A stretch of 64,000 bases of DNA from Promethearchaeota archaeon (lineage in GTDB: Archaea; Asgardarchaeota; Lokiarchaeia; Sigynarchaeales; SOKP01), in contig JABXKC010000001.1 of the NCBI GenBank assembly GCA_013375495.1, positions 372,001 to 436,000 on the forward strand, in the 5' to 3' direction. The translations under genes and the position numbers were made by a program. The notes beneath the pieces are model-generated. The model ran no database searches. It saw only the letters and a program-made list of their open reading frames with translations, and was not told where the DNA came from. The first letter of the stretch is position 1; every line of letters begins with the position of its first letter. This document shows, one piece after another, positions 53,107 through 62,137 of this stretch.

Positions 53107-54138
53107 ATGAATTATTTACCAACTTCATTGATTTTCATAGGTTACTCCGTCTTAACATTCATTTATGTATTAAAAAACAGGACAAATAAAATCAAAAACG
53201 ACTTGTTCTTAAACGAAATATTAATAGCAACTTTATTCTTAATGGCAGGATTCCTTTTCCCCTTTATGCTTCAATCTAATTCACCACATTTACCATTAGA
53301 TTCATTGAATTTCTTATGGGGGTTAACTTCTTTAATATTTTTAATTGAGATGTGTATATTGATCGCCACTTTGCTTTATAATACTATTGTGTCTAAAAGA
53401 AATCCTGAAATTATGGCCAAAAGGGATTATAATGACTACAGTACTATGGTGAAGAATCGATGGGTTGACGATTTTAAGAGCGAATTTGGAAGAAAATTTT
53501 TGCATTTATTTACAACATTTGTTATTCTCTTTTTTTGGTCTTTAGGAACCGTTCTTGATAATTTAGGCATTTTAAACCAATGGAATTTAGATAATTATAG
53601 CTTTTCTCATTGGCTAATAATTACTATAGGATTTGGGTTTGTTATAATGTTTCAAGTTGCTGATCTTGCGCGGTTAAATAAATTCTATATGCTTCCAAAT
53701 TGGGCTAAACATTGGTTTTTATCGATGAGGCCTGAAGAGCTTAATACTTTTGTAGCTTCAACACCTCTAGTTTTGTCTTTAATACCCTTTATTTTTGCTC
53801 CATTTCCGATTCTAGCTTCAGTCGCATTAATAACTACGGGAGCTGATGCTGCCGCTTGCCTAATAGGTAAGAAGTACGGGACTCATCGGCTTAAGAAAGA
53901 TTCTAAAAAAACAGTAGAAGGATTTATAACAGGGGGTGTATCTACATTTTTAATTGTTATCATAATTTTGATTTTATATCATGTATGGATGCCTATAAGT
54001 TTGATAAAAATCTTACTTATGGCTATAGTATCAACAATCTTATTTTTATTAGTTGATTTCTTTGGAAACCATGTTTCGGATAACATTTTAAATCCGATTT
54101 TAACTGGTTTTGGTATGTGGTTAATCTTATTACTATAA
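53107..54138 (+). CDS. dolichol kinase-like membrane protein (copy 2)
   Basis: A 343-residue protein with about nine helices. EFGRKFLHLFTTFVILFFW and ITTGADAAACLIGKKYGTHRL, KKTVEGFITGGVS show the same family order as the first copy, but sequences differ greatly (ancient duplication). Archaeal lipids and dolichol-type glycan carriers need such kinases, and a division of work between copies is possible. Confidence 0.75.
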   Translation: MNYLPTSLIFIGYSVLTFIYVLKNRTNKIKNDLFLNEILIATLFLMAGFLFPFMLQSNSPHLPLDSLNFLWGLTSLIFLIEMCILIATLLYNTIVSKRNPEIMAKRDYNDYSTMVKNRWVDDFKSEFGRKFLHLFTTFVILFFWSLGTVLDNLGILNQWNLDNYSFSHWLIITIGFGFVIMFQVADLARLNKFYMLPNWAKHWFLSMRPEELNTFVASTPLVLSLIPFIFAPFPILASVALITTGADAAACLIGKKYGTHRLKKDSKKTVEGFITGGVSTFLIVIIILILYHVWMPISLIKILLMAIVSTILFLLVDFFGNHVSDNILNPILTGFGMWLILLL

Positions 54139-54152
54139 ACTATTTCTTAAGA

Positions 54153-54446
54153 CTATCCTCCAAAATAAAGGTACAAAAAAGCTATGTCATCTCCATCCTT
54201 CAATAAGGTTTTTAAGAAATTCTCTCCACGATAACTTCTACCATTTATGATAATTGAAAGGAAAGAACTGAATTCATTCCTTTTTTTTTTATCCCAGAGT
54301 AATTCATAGAATTTTTCGCCAAAATGCTCTTTAAAAAATTCTAACAACTCCTTAACTGTAAGTTCTTGCTCAAATTTAATAATTTGATTTGTACCTTTCG
54401 TAATTTCGTTAAAAGGCGGTTCAAATCTAAACTTTACGGATATCAC
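54153..54446 (-). CDS. MoaD/ThiS-like ubiquitin-fold protein with C-terminal GG
   Basis: A 97-residue beta-grasp protein: VKFRFEPPFNEITKG, LTVKELLEFFKEHFG, IIINGRSYRG and the end LYLYFGG. The Gly-Gly end fits adenylation and thiocarboxylate sulfur transfer (molybdopterin/tungstopterin or tRNA thiolation), or protein conjugation. GTG 54446 lies on AAAGTGAT, so a GTA a few codons later could be the start. Tungstopterin use is supported in this window by the aldehyde oxidoreductase. Confidence 0.75.
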   Translation of the reverse strand: MISVKFRFEPPFNEITKGTNQIIKFEQELTVKELLEFFKEHFGEKFYELLWDKKKRNEFSSFLSIIINGRSYRGENFLKTLLKDGDDIAFLYLYFGG

Positions 54447-54491
54447 TTTTAGACAACTTCCATACTTTTAAGAATTGCTAAGAAGATTAAA

Positions 54492-54534
54492 TAATTACCA
54501 ATATTAAATATTGTTGGTAATTATATATAAAAAA
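54492..54534. promoter_or_regulatory. palindromic operator between moaD-like and thyA genes
   Basis: Perfect 11-bp arms ATAATTACCAA (54492-54502) and TTGGTAATTAT (54515-54525) enclose a smaller palindrome CAATAT-TAA-ATATTG. A TATA-like TTATATATAAAA overlaps its right end (54522-54533) and would serve thyA. A regulator binding here would control one or both divergent genes. Confidence 0.5.
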
Positions 54535-54686
54535 CTGAATATTTAATTGTACACACACAATTAACACCCTTCAATTTAACTGAGGTTTTACCTAATAGGA
54601 TAAAATCAATTTTGTTAAGGTTTTAACAATTAGATTCTAATATTATAAAAAAAAGATTTTTAGTGATTCTATAAAGGTTTAAGAAT

Positions 54687-55694
54687 ATGGCTCAAGTAAT
54701 TTTTATTTCTAAAAAAACAGTTCGAGACGCTTGGCTTTCAGCCGTAGCTCAAGTTTTATATAATGGAGATGACATTAGAACTGAATACGATAAAAAAGAA
54801 GACCCTCCATCTAAAGACGCAACGGTGCTAATCGAAATAGAGAACCCAATGAGTGAACCTATTTCTCGGAAAGATAAAGTAATGAAGATCAGCTCAAAAT
54901 ATGGAAACTCTTTCGAGGTTTACGGTTGCATGGCGGATACTTACCTGATAGGTTCTATTCAAAGTGGCTACATTGAAGAAATCATGGAAGGTGTAAACGA
55001 TCACTATTTATGGGAATCGGAGACGAGTTTTCCGTATTCATATCACGATAGAATCTTCAGCTATACTCCTTATTCCTTAGAGGATTCTATCCATGTAAAT
55101 TACGATTTAGAATTCGTGGATAATAACTTTGTTAAGGAGCACAAAAAATTATTGAAAGCAGGCAAAGTTCAAACTACTGATGATTCTAAAATCTGGAAAT
55201 TAAAACATTTAGTTGATTTCAATTTAAATAAAAATATATCAGTCCAGGTAGGGATTAAAAAAATACCAATTGAAGTAATCAATTTCCCAAAAATAGATCA
55301 AATAGAATACATTATTAGAAAGTTAAAAGAAAGGCCGTACTCACGCAGAGCTCAAGCAATAACCTGGCGTCCTCTTGTCGATCCGTTTCATATTGATCCT
55401 CCTTGTCTTCAGAGGATTTATATGCGAGTAAAAGATGATAAATTACTTATGCAAACAACTTGGAGGAGTAGAGATTTATTCCGGGCTTGGGAAGCAAATG
55501 TAAATGGAATGATTCGAATTCAGAAGTATGTCGCCGATCAACTGGGTTTAGAGATGGGACATTACTTAGATTTTAGTAACTCTTTGCATATTTACGGTAA
55601 TACGATATCTGAAGTCAAAGATATGTTTGACAGGATGAAAAATAGAGGAGAAGAATTTCCTAAGGATGTATTTGAGTTATTGAAACAAAAATAA
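54687..55694 (+). CDS. thyA: thymidylate synthase ThyA, archaeal type
   Basis: Methylates dUMP to dTMP with a folate or pterin C1 donor. Features: YSRRAQAITWRP with the phosphate-binding arginines, nucleophile Cys240 in DPPCLQRIYMRV, RSRDLFRAWEANVNGM with the dUMP-binding Asn, and NSLHIYGN. At 335 residues it is longer than methanogen ThyA (~220-270); the extra length is in the N-terminal half. SD AAAGGT precedes the ATG. A palindrome lies upstream. Confidence 0.92.
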   Translation: MAQVIFISKKTVRDAWLSAVAQVLYNGDDIRTEYDKKEDPPSKDATVLIEIENPMSEPISRKDKVMKISSKYGNSFEVYGCMADTYLIGSIQSGYIEEIMEGVNDHYLWESETSFPYSYHDRIFSYTPYSLEDSIHVNYDLEFVDNNFVKEHKKLLKAGKVQTTDDSKIWKLKHLVDFNLNKNISVQVGIKKIPIEVINFPKIDQIEYIIRKLKERPYSRRAQAITWRPLVDPFHIDPPCLQRIYMRVKDDKLLMQTTWRSRDLFRAWEANVNGMIRIQKYVADQLGLEMGHYLDFSNSLHIYGNTISEVKDMFDRMKNRGEEFPKDVFELLKQK

Positions 55695-55734
55695 AATGAT
55701 AACAAGTTTTAAATAAAAAAATAAAGAAAATTCT

Positions 55735-58083
55735 TTATGCGTGACAAAGTCGTTTAAGTAAAGTTGGATCAACTATTTCTTTTGGTTTCCAACCTTTTTC
55801 TTTTAAAAATTCTACAATTTCGTCTTTCATGTTTATAGGAATATCCGCGTCTACTCTAATGAATTTTTCTAAATCATTTGGAAAGTCTACTCCTTTATAT
55901 TTACGTTCTAAGTCTATCCAGTGCGATAATTTAATCATTCTACCTTTCGAGTTATCTGCAGGCCTTAAACACATTTTAGCTACTAAACAAATCGCTTGTT
56001 CAATTGATTCTGCAGTTGTAAGTAAATGTTCTGGTCCTGGTCCAACTAAATGGTCTGCTGTCCCGTCTCTCGCGTTAAAAACCCTCCATGAATCTTCGTT
56101 ATCAGATCGTCCTATATATGCACGTCGATACTCTGCAGCATGTGGACCAACTACGGCAGGAACACCTAATCCATTCGCCATACTTGCTATACTGGCTGCT
56201 TTCTGTGACATTGCACCCCATGCTACACCCACAGCTCCAACTCTATGCAATATATAATCCGCAATTTCTTCAAAGTTACCCCTTAATGGTCTTCTAGCAA
56301 ATATATTTGCTACCTTAATCGCAGCTCCAGTAATATGTGGATTTGAAACGCATGAACCAACATTAACTAATCCTCCTCTATCAAATTCTCCAGGGAATCT
56401 ATCATAGAGCGTTTTACCTTCTTCGTCTTTTACTAAACCAATATCCATTGCTCCGCACCCAGAAACTACTACAATGTAATTTCTTATGCAGAATTCTTCG
56501 GCAAGCTTATATAACTCTTGAATATCCTTGCCATAACTAGCACATCCAATAATTGCAACAATCCCCGGTATTTCCCCTAGTACTATCGGAGCTCCAACAT
56601 TTCGTATCTCTGTATCTTGAATCGGGCCTCTTCCAACTCTGACGTTAAATCTCTCATTTCTAATTTTATCTCTTCCCGCATGCATTATAAGCGTTAATGG
56701 CGATACATTTTTCATACAATCGGCTTCACATCGCCCGCAATCTAAACAATCGTCAAAAACTTTCTCTAAGACTGAAAAATCGCCTTCTTTAGCTAGGTTT
56801 ACTCCTTCTACAAGGGGTAAATCGTTAGGGCAATTACGTTGACAATTTCCACATCCATTACAGTTATAGGCCATTTGGATGCACCCTTCTTCGTCGGGAA
56901 CTGCGCTTCGAGCTTTTCTAATGGGATGAATTTTTATTGCAGTTTCGACAGCAACTATACCAGCTTTAACAGGATCCAAAATGAGAACTCCAGGAAATTT
57001 TCCTCCTACTAAATCGTCAATTATTTCTTCTGTAGGATCTTCTGTTCTATTTGGTAAGCCTCCCATGTTTTTTTCGTTAGTAGCAATAAATGGAGATCCT
57101 ACGAGTTGAGCTTGCTCAAAACTTCGGAGATTGACGCATTGTTCATCAACCATGATGACATCTGCTAAACCAGAACGGATAAAATGTAATTGTCGAGACA
57201 TTGATCCAATAACTTTTGCTCCGTCGTAATACCTCGTTAAATCGTGAGCAGTACAACAAATTGCACCAACATCTACCTTATCTTCGTAATTCTTCTCTCT
57301 GAGGTGATCTACTAGTTCTATTCCAGGCGCCACATTGTGTCCTATCATTAATATAGTTGCTTTATTCTCAACATCCATGGTTCCCATGCCTAACTCTACA
57401 ACTGGAACATCAGGATCTCCCGCAGGGAATCCATACGCTGCAATTTGAACGGCATCTGAAATCTCCATACCTACAGAATCTGCTAGCCCAGCAAGAAAAC
57501 TTTTGGCCTCGTAATCTAAATGAGACGATTCTTGTCCTGTGTGGCCCGATGCGAGCAAATGAGTAATTGTATAATGTACCCATTCCATCGCTGTCTCTAG
57601 ATCCTCTAAAGTTTCAGGTTTCATACCTACAACTAATCGAGTATGAGGCATTTCAACAGCAATGTTATTACCAAAATTTATAGGGACATTTCCATATTTC
57701 TCTTTAAGCCAGTGAAGTAAATGATCTCCATGAGCGGAATGACATGAAGCACCTATACAACAAGCTATTTCTACTATCCTTGCCTGCTGTGTTTCCATGT
57801 TAATTCCGCAAGCACCTGTTCTACCCTTCGAAAGATTACACTTACCGTACGTACAAAGACAACACATGTCACAAATAGGCATGTAGTAAGGAGGATATCT
57901 ATCCATGAGTTTAAAGAACCAATCTCTCAATGTGGGAATATGAGGTTTTGGGGTTGGCCCCATTGGTTCCCATTCTGTTTCGTCCCCCCAGCTTATCTTA
58001 CCAGTAGTTAATTCAAAGCCTTTAATTGAACCTAAAGGTCCTTTATATTCGTCAATTTTTACTCTTGCACCTTTTTTACTCAT
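55735..58083 (-). CDS. cdhA: CO dehydrogenase/acetyl-CoA synthase alpha subunit CdhA
   Basis: Reduces CO2 to CO (or the reverse) in the archaeal Wood-Ljungdahl complex, about 782 residues. It has CDMCCLCTYGKCNLSKGRTG (residues ~71-90, for the D/B clusters), active-site stretches (MIGHNVAPGIELVDHL, MVDEQCVNLRS), two ferredoxin motifs CNGCGNCQRNC and CLDCGRCEADC (~410 and ~450), and VVSGCGAMDIG. ATG 58083 is chosen over GTG 58092. The other subunits (CdhB, C, D, E) are not in the window. Confidence 0.95.
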   Translation of the reverse strand: MSKKGARVKIDEYKGPLGSIKGFELTTGKISWGDETEWEPMGPTPKPHIPTLRDWFFKLMDRYPPYYMPICDMCCLCTYGKCNLSKGRTGACGINMETQQARIVEIACCIGASCHSAHGDHLLHWLKEKYGNVPINFGNNIAVEMPHTRLVVGMKPETLEDLETAMEWVHYTITHLLASGHTGQESSHLDYEAKSFLAGLADSVGMEISDAVQIAAYGFPAGDPDVPVVELGMGTMDVENKATILMIGHNVAPGIELVDHLREKNYEDKVDVGAICCTAHDLTRYYDGAKVIGSMSRQLHFIRSGLADVIMVDEQCVNLRSFEQAQLVGSPFIATNEKNMGGLPNRTEDPTEEIIDDLVGGKFPGVLILDPVKAGIVAVETAIKIHPIRKARSAVPDEEGCIQMAYNCNGCGNCQRNCPNDLPLVEGVNLAKEGDFSVLEKVFDDCLDCGRCEADCMKNVSPLTLIMHAGRDKIRNERFNVRVGRGPIQDTEIRNVGAPIVLGEIPGIVAIIGCASYGKDIQELYKLAEEFCIRNYIVVVSGCGAMDIGLVKDEEGKTLYDRFPGEFDRGGLVNVGSCVSNPHITGAAIKVANIFARRPLRGNFEEIADYILHRVGAVGVAWGAMSQKAASIASMANGLGVPAVVGPHAAEYRRAYIGRSDNEDSWRVFNARDGTADHLVGPGPEHLLTTAESIEQAICLVAKMCLRPADNSKGRMIKLSHWIDLERKYKGVDFPNDLEKFIRVDADIPINMKDEIVEFLKEKGWKPKEIVDPTLLKRLCHA

Positions 58084-58189
58084 CCTTTTCACTTCTTTAA
58101 TTTATTTATATAGATCAGAATAATGATTCTTTGTTATAAAAAATTAATCCTTATTTATTTCAACTAGAACGCTTTTAAAAGGGTTAAAT

Positions 58190-58954
58190 TTAAAAAATTT
58201 TAGGGAAGATTTTTCTAGTATTTGCTTCAATTTGTTGTTCTAATTCATCAGAATTAATTTCTTTTAGCATTGAAATAGAATTTAAAACTTCTTTAATCAT
58301 TGCTGGAACACCCACTTTCCCAGAATACTTCACAGGACCATCGCTTTCTAAAAGAATATGTTCATTATCGACATTTAAAACGACTTTCTTTACTGCTGGT
58401 GAATAACTAACTGCTGGTGTTATTGAAAAATAATATCCTCTATCCATACCAAGTTTTAAGTATTTTTCGGGTCCAGAATACCAATGAATGTTGATATTTG
58501 GAATCCTATAAGATGGTAAGATATCAAAAACTATCTTTTCAGCGCCCTTTGTGTGGAGATTAACTGGGAGTTCCATATCTTGAGCGAGTAATAACATTCT
58601 TTCGAAGATTGTCTTTTGAAGAGAATATAGCTCTTTATCTTTAACGAAATAGTGATCAAGACCAATTTCTCCTATCGCACATATGTTTTGTTTATTTTTT
58701 ATAATTAAATCTATTATTGAATCTAGTTGTTGTTCTATTTTCTCGTTCATTTTTACTTCTTCAGGATGGATTCCTAATGAGGCATAAACCTCATTATATT
58801 GGCTGGCTATTTCTAAAATTCTCTCTTGACTTATAGAACTCATTGCTACAGCAATAATTTTCTCAACTCCAGCATCATGTGCATTCTTAATAACTTTATC
58901 AATTGTTAAATATAGATTGATATGACAATGGACATCAATTAAAATTTGAACCAC
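58190..58954 (-). CDS. tatD: TatD-family metal-dependent hydrolase
   Basis: A TIM-barrel nuclease-like hydrolase, about 254 residues: DVHCHINL (metal His), CAIGEIGLDHYF (Glu), LPVNLHTKGAE (His), NINIHWYSG (His), and LLESDGPVKY (Asp). GTG 58954 overlaps AGGTGGT; in-frame ATT 58945 lies 4 bases past that motif and would give the usual TatD start M-L-I-D-V-H-C-H. Both are possible. Confidence 0.9.
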   Translation of the reverse strand: MVQILIDVHCHINLYLTIDKVIKNAHDAGVEKIIAVAMSSISQERILEIASQYNEVYASLGIHPEEVKMNEKIEQQLDSIIDLIIKNKQNICAIGEIGLDHYFVKDKELYSLQKTIFERMLLLAQDMELPVNLHTKGAEKIVFDILPSYRIPNINIHWYSGPEKYLKLGMDRGYYFSITPAVSYSPAVKKVVLNVDNEHILLESDGPVKYSGKVGVPAMIKEVLNSISMLKEINSDELEQQIEANTRKIFPKIF

Positions 58955-58992
58955 CTTTAAAATACTAAAATGAGGGTAGAAATTAAAAGATA

Positions 58993-59328
58993 TTATATTC
59001 TATTAATTTCAGCTCTTAAATGGACAATTTCCTTTACTAAATCAAATTTGCTCCTAGGATATTCTTGGGTATCTAAATAATGCATTAATCGTTCTAATTC
59101 TTTTAGTAAATAGTTTTTAATACCCTCTTTAGTGACATTTCCCAAAATTTTAGGTAACGGCTCAAATCGTTCAGTTTTTTTTATTCTTAACGCAGAAATC
59201 GTTTTTGCTAATTGAGATTGAAATCCTTTTGACTCGGAAGGATCAGCACCATCAAGCATATCTAGCGAAGTTTTTAGACCGTTAATAAATGATTCTAAAT
59301 CGCTTATGTCAATCTTTTCATCGCTCAT
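58993..59328 (-). CDS. small helical protein, unknown
   Basis: A 111-residue acidic, all-helical protein (ISDLESFINGLKTSLDML, TKEGIKNYLLKELERLMHYL, FDLVKEIVHLRAEINRI). No motif, membrane helix or cysteine. It is 38 bases upstream of tatD on the same strand and may share its transcript. The family is not recognised. Confidence 0.6.
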   Translation of the reverse strand: MSDEKIDISDLESFINGLKTSLDMLDGADPSESKGFQSQLAKTISALRIKKTERFEPLPKILGNVTKEGIKNYLLKELERLMHYLDTQEYPRSKFDLVKEIVHLRAEINRI

Positions 59329-59470
59329 AAAAATAAGTCAAAATGAAATGGTTAATTTTTATATATCCTAGAAAGAGTTCTATTATTTATAATTCATCAT
59401 TAAATTGTTATTTGAAATCGATTCTAAGGAGAATTGATTATTTAAAAGTATCAGAATTCTTTTAGTCCTA

Positions 59471-60229
59471 TTATTTAAATTCCGCAAAGAATAGTTGAGC
59501 TAGGGATTTTATTGTTTTTTCTCGTAATTGATCATCAAACAGACGAATGGTATCAGAAAATTCTATTTGTATCGACTGACTATTTTTAATTCGACTTGCA
59601 CCATATTTTTGTATTATATATCCGCCTGTCAAGACATATTCCTTCCTGGTGTGATACCCTGGAGCGATTGGGATGGTTAAGTCATTGAATTTTCTTACTA
59701 TTTTTCCTCGGAAGTTTTTACCCCAATCTTTCTTAGGTAATTTTTCTGGAAACATAGATTCTAAATTATTAGTGCCTAATACCAATTCTACATCACGAAA
59801 TCCTTTAGATCTCTTAGCTTTTTCAAATCCGTGAATATCAACAAGTAAGGATCTATTAAATTTGTTTAAATTGTAAGAAATCAGTTCGTAAATCTTATTA
59901 TGGTAAGAAATGTATATCTCTTTAGCCAAACTAGATTTTGAGTTGAATGCTTCTGATTCTTTCCTATTAAAATCTATTTTCAATCTTCTAATTTTAGAAA
60001 CGATATAAGAAGGCGTCCTAATATCTTTGGATTTCAAATGGAATAGTTTACGAATATTTTCCATTAAATCAAATGCTAACCTTACCGTGTCCTTGTCTAC
60101 TCCATAAATACCACTTATCCTGTCAGGTATATTATTAAAATCCGTAGTGCCACCGTGAGGAACTGAGAAAATTAAAGGAATTGTCCCCTTTTTACATTCG
60201 AAATAATCATTAATACTGACAAAAATCAC
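59471..60229 (-). CDS. N-formylglutamate amidohydrolase-like protein
   Basis: A 252-residue zinc hydrolase of the N-formylglutamate amidohydrolase (FGase) group: LIFSVPHGGTTDFNNIPDR (zinc His), KDTVRLAFDLMEN, NRSLLVDIHGFEK (zinc and catalytic), TIPIAPGYHTRKEYVLTGGY and IQIEFSDTIRL. It would cleave an N-acyl amino acid. GTG start at 60229 overlaps AAAGGTGAT. The 142-base gap 59329-59470 holds nothing clear. Confidence 0.82.
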   Translation of the reverse strand: MIFVSINDYFECKKGTIPLIFSVPHGGTTDFNNIPDRISGIYGVDKDTVRLAFDLMENIRKLFHLKSKDIRTPSYIVSKIRRLKIDFNRKESEAFNSKSSLAKEIYISYHNKIYELISYNLNKFNRSLLVDIHGFEKAKRSKGFRDVELVLGTNNLESMFPEKLPKKDWGKNFRGKIVRKFNDLTIPIAPGYHTRKEYVLTGGYIIQKYGASRIKNSQSIQIEFSDTIRLFDDQLREKTIKSLAQLFFAEFK

Positions 60230-60297
60230 CTTTAGTTCAGATTATATTATCTTTAGTGTAAAAAATATTAAAATATAAAAAAATAGATTTAGGTATA

Positions 60298-60747
60298 TTA
60301 TGTTATTGTTAAAGCACGTAGTACCATAAATACAACAATCCACAATGTAAAACCTATTATTCCAAATACATAATAAGCCCAAATCCTTTTATTTTTGATA
60401 AAAACTTCGTGACAAAAGATCCAAGACACAATACCACCAAAAGTGCCAATTATTAGATCAGTTGTAATATTTTGCCAACTATCGGGGCGACCTTCGAATT
60501 TCCAACCGAGATTGATAAATAAGAAATTTTCTAAAACCTCCCACAGTATCAAAATACCCAATGTTAGGATAAAAACAAAGATTAATGAAAATATTGGTGT
60601 TTTTCCACTGTGTTTTGGTATAGTATAAAATAAACTTAAAAAAAGGAACACGGCAATTCCAAAGCAGAGATGGCCGATTGAATAATAATCAAACCAGGCA
60701 ATACCCACCATAGAAGGGTCTGTAGCAATTAAATCTACAAAAAGCAT
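60298..60747 (-). CDS. four-helix membrane protein, unknown
   Basis: A 149-residue protein with hydrophobic helices HLCFGIAVFLFLSLFYTIP, FSLIFVFILTLGILILWEVLENF (partly), TDLIIGTFGGIVSWIFCH and WAYYVFGIIGFTLWIVVFMV. Polar residues placed in helices (E and D in WEVLENFL and NITTDLI) resemble small membrane enzymes such as the DUF2585 or VanZ-like families, but identity is not certain. Divergent from the B12-radical SAM gene. Confidence 0.6.
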   Translation of the reverse strand: MLFVDLIATDPSMVGIAWFDYYSIGHLCFGIAVFLFLSLFYTIPKHSGKTPIFSLIFVFILTLGILILWEVLENFLFINLGWKFEGRPDSWQNITTDLIIGTFGGIVSWIFCHEVFIKNKRIWAYYVFGIIGFTLWIVVFMVLRALTIT

Positions 60748-60841
60748 ATTTTTTTCACATTTTATTTTTGTTAATATCTTTTTAAATTATAATTTTAATT
60801 ATGAAAGATTCTATATCCTAAGTAAAACAAGAAGTTTTTAT

Positions 60842-62137
60842 GTGTTAGCTTTGCGAAAAAAAGTTGCATTTGTTGTTTTTTATCAGAAACAAAATATCTA
60901 CAGCTTTAATGCGTTAATTGCCGCTATAGAAACTGAATACAAACTAAATGACATCGAAATTTTCTTTGTTCGTGGTTATGAGGCCCTTTATGACGATTTA
61001 GAAAAAATTAGCGATTCTCACGAAACAGTTGTATTAGGAATCTCCTTTTTTACCACTCAATTATGGGAGATAAGTGATTTAATTAAATCCTTACGAGATA
61101 AATATAAGAATAGAGTACTGTTTATTGCAGGAGGGGCACACCCGACTGGAGATCCTGAAGGAACTCTTAAAATGGGTTTTGATTTAGTTGTGAGGGGGGA
61201 GGGCGAAGAAACTTTAATAGAAATTCTTAATAATATAAAGAATAATAAAGACTATAATGATGTTAACGGAATTGCTTATTTAGGGAAAGAAGATAAGTTA
61301 ATTTTAACTAAAAAGAGGAAATGGATTGATTTAAGTAAATATCCTCCTTTACCAAGTAAACATGTTAAATATGGAGCAATTGAAATAACTAGGGGTTGTC
61401 CTTATGTGTGTTATTTTTGTCAAACGCCTTATATTTTAGGAACAGTTCCAAGGCATAGGAGTATCAAATCTATATGTGATGGAGTCAGAATTATGAAGGA
61501 ATATGAGAAAACTGACATTAGGTTTATATCTCCTAATGCCTTTTCTTATGGTTCACACGACGGAAAAACACTAAATCTTCCAGTATTAGAAGAATTATTA
61601 ATTAATATTAAAGAGATAATCAAACCTAAAGGGAGGATATATTTTGGTTCTTTTCCTTCTGAAGTTAGACCTGAGCATGTAACTGAAGAGACACTAAAAT
61701 TAGTTTTAAAATATGCTGCTAATGACAACATCGTAATAGGTGCCCAATCTGGAAGTCAAAAGATACTGAATTCGTGCAATAGAGGTCATTCCGTTGAAGA
61801 TGTTTATAATGCAGTTAAATTAACGATAACAAAAGGGTTAATCGCAAATGTAGACTTTATATTTAACTTACCAAGTGAAACAGATGAAGATATAAATCTT
61901 ACCATACATTTTATGAAGAAGTTGTCAGCTATGGGGGCGAAAATACATACGCACACCTTTATACCCTTACCACTTACAGCATTTGCAAATGAAGCTGCAA
62001 AAGAAATTGACGAGAAAACTAAAAAGATCATCTCAGAATTAAGCTCAAAAGGATTGGCTTACGGAGATTGGAAAAAACAAGAAAAACTAGCAGAAAAAAT
62101 AGCTGAATATTTTAAATTGAAGAAATTAAGCGATTGA
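60842..62137 (+). CDS. B12-binding radical SAM protein
   Basis: A 431-residue enzyme with an N-terminal cobalamin-binding Rossmann-like domain (VVLGISFFTTQLWEIS, FIAGGAHPTGDPEG) and a radical SAM domain with C186-x3-C190-x2-C193 (RGCPYVCYFCQTP), then NVDFIFNLPSETDEDI. It resembles the MJ1487/TIGR04013 group, of unknown substrate. GTG 60842 start. It runs 12 bases into the convergent MutY-like gene. Confidence 0.9.
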   Translation: MLALRKKVAFVVFYQKQNIYSFNALIAAIETEYKLNDIEIFFVRGYEALYDDLEKISDSHETVVLGISFFTTQLWEISDLIKSLRDKYKNRVLFIAGGAHPTGDPEGTLKMGFDLVVRGEGEETLIEILNNIKNNKDYNDVNGIAYLGKEDKLILTKKRKWIDLSKYPPLPSKHVKYGAIEITRGCPYVCYFCQTPYILGTVPRHRSIKSICDGVRIMKEYEKTDIRFISPNAFSYGSHDGKTLNLPVLEELLINIKEIIKPKGRIYFGSFPSEVRPEHVTEETLKLVLKYAANDNIVIGAQSGSQKILNSCNRGHSVEDVYNAVKLTITKGLIANVDFIFNLPSETDEDINLTIHFMKKLSAMGAKIHTHTFIPLPLTAFANEAAKEIDEKTKKIISELSSKGLAYGDWKKQEKLAEKIAEYFKLKKLSD

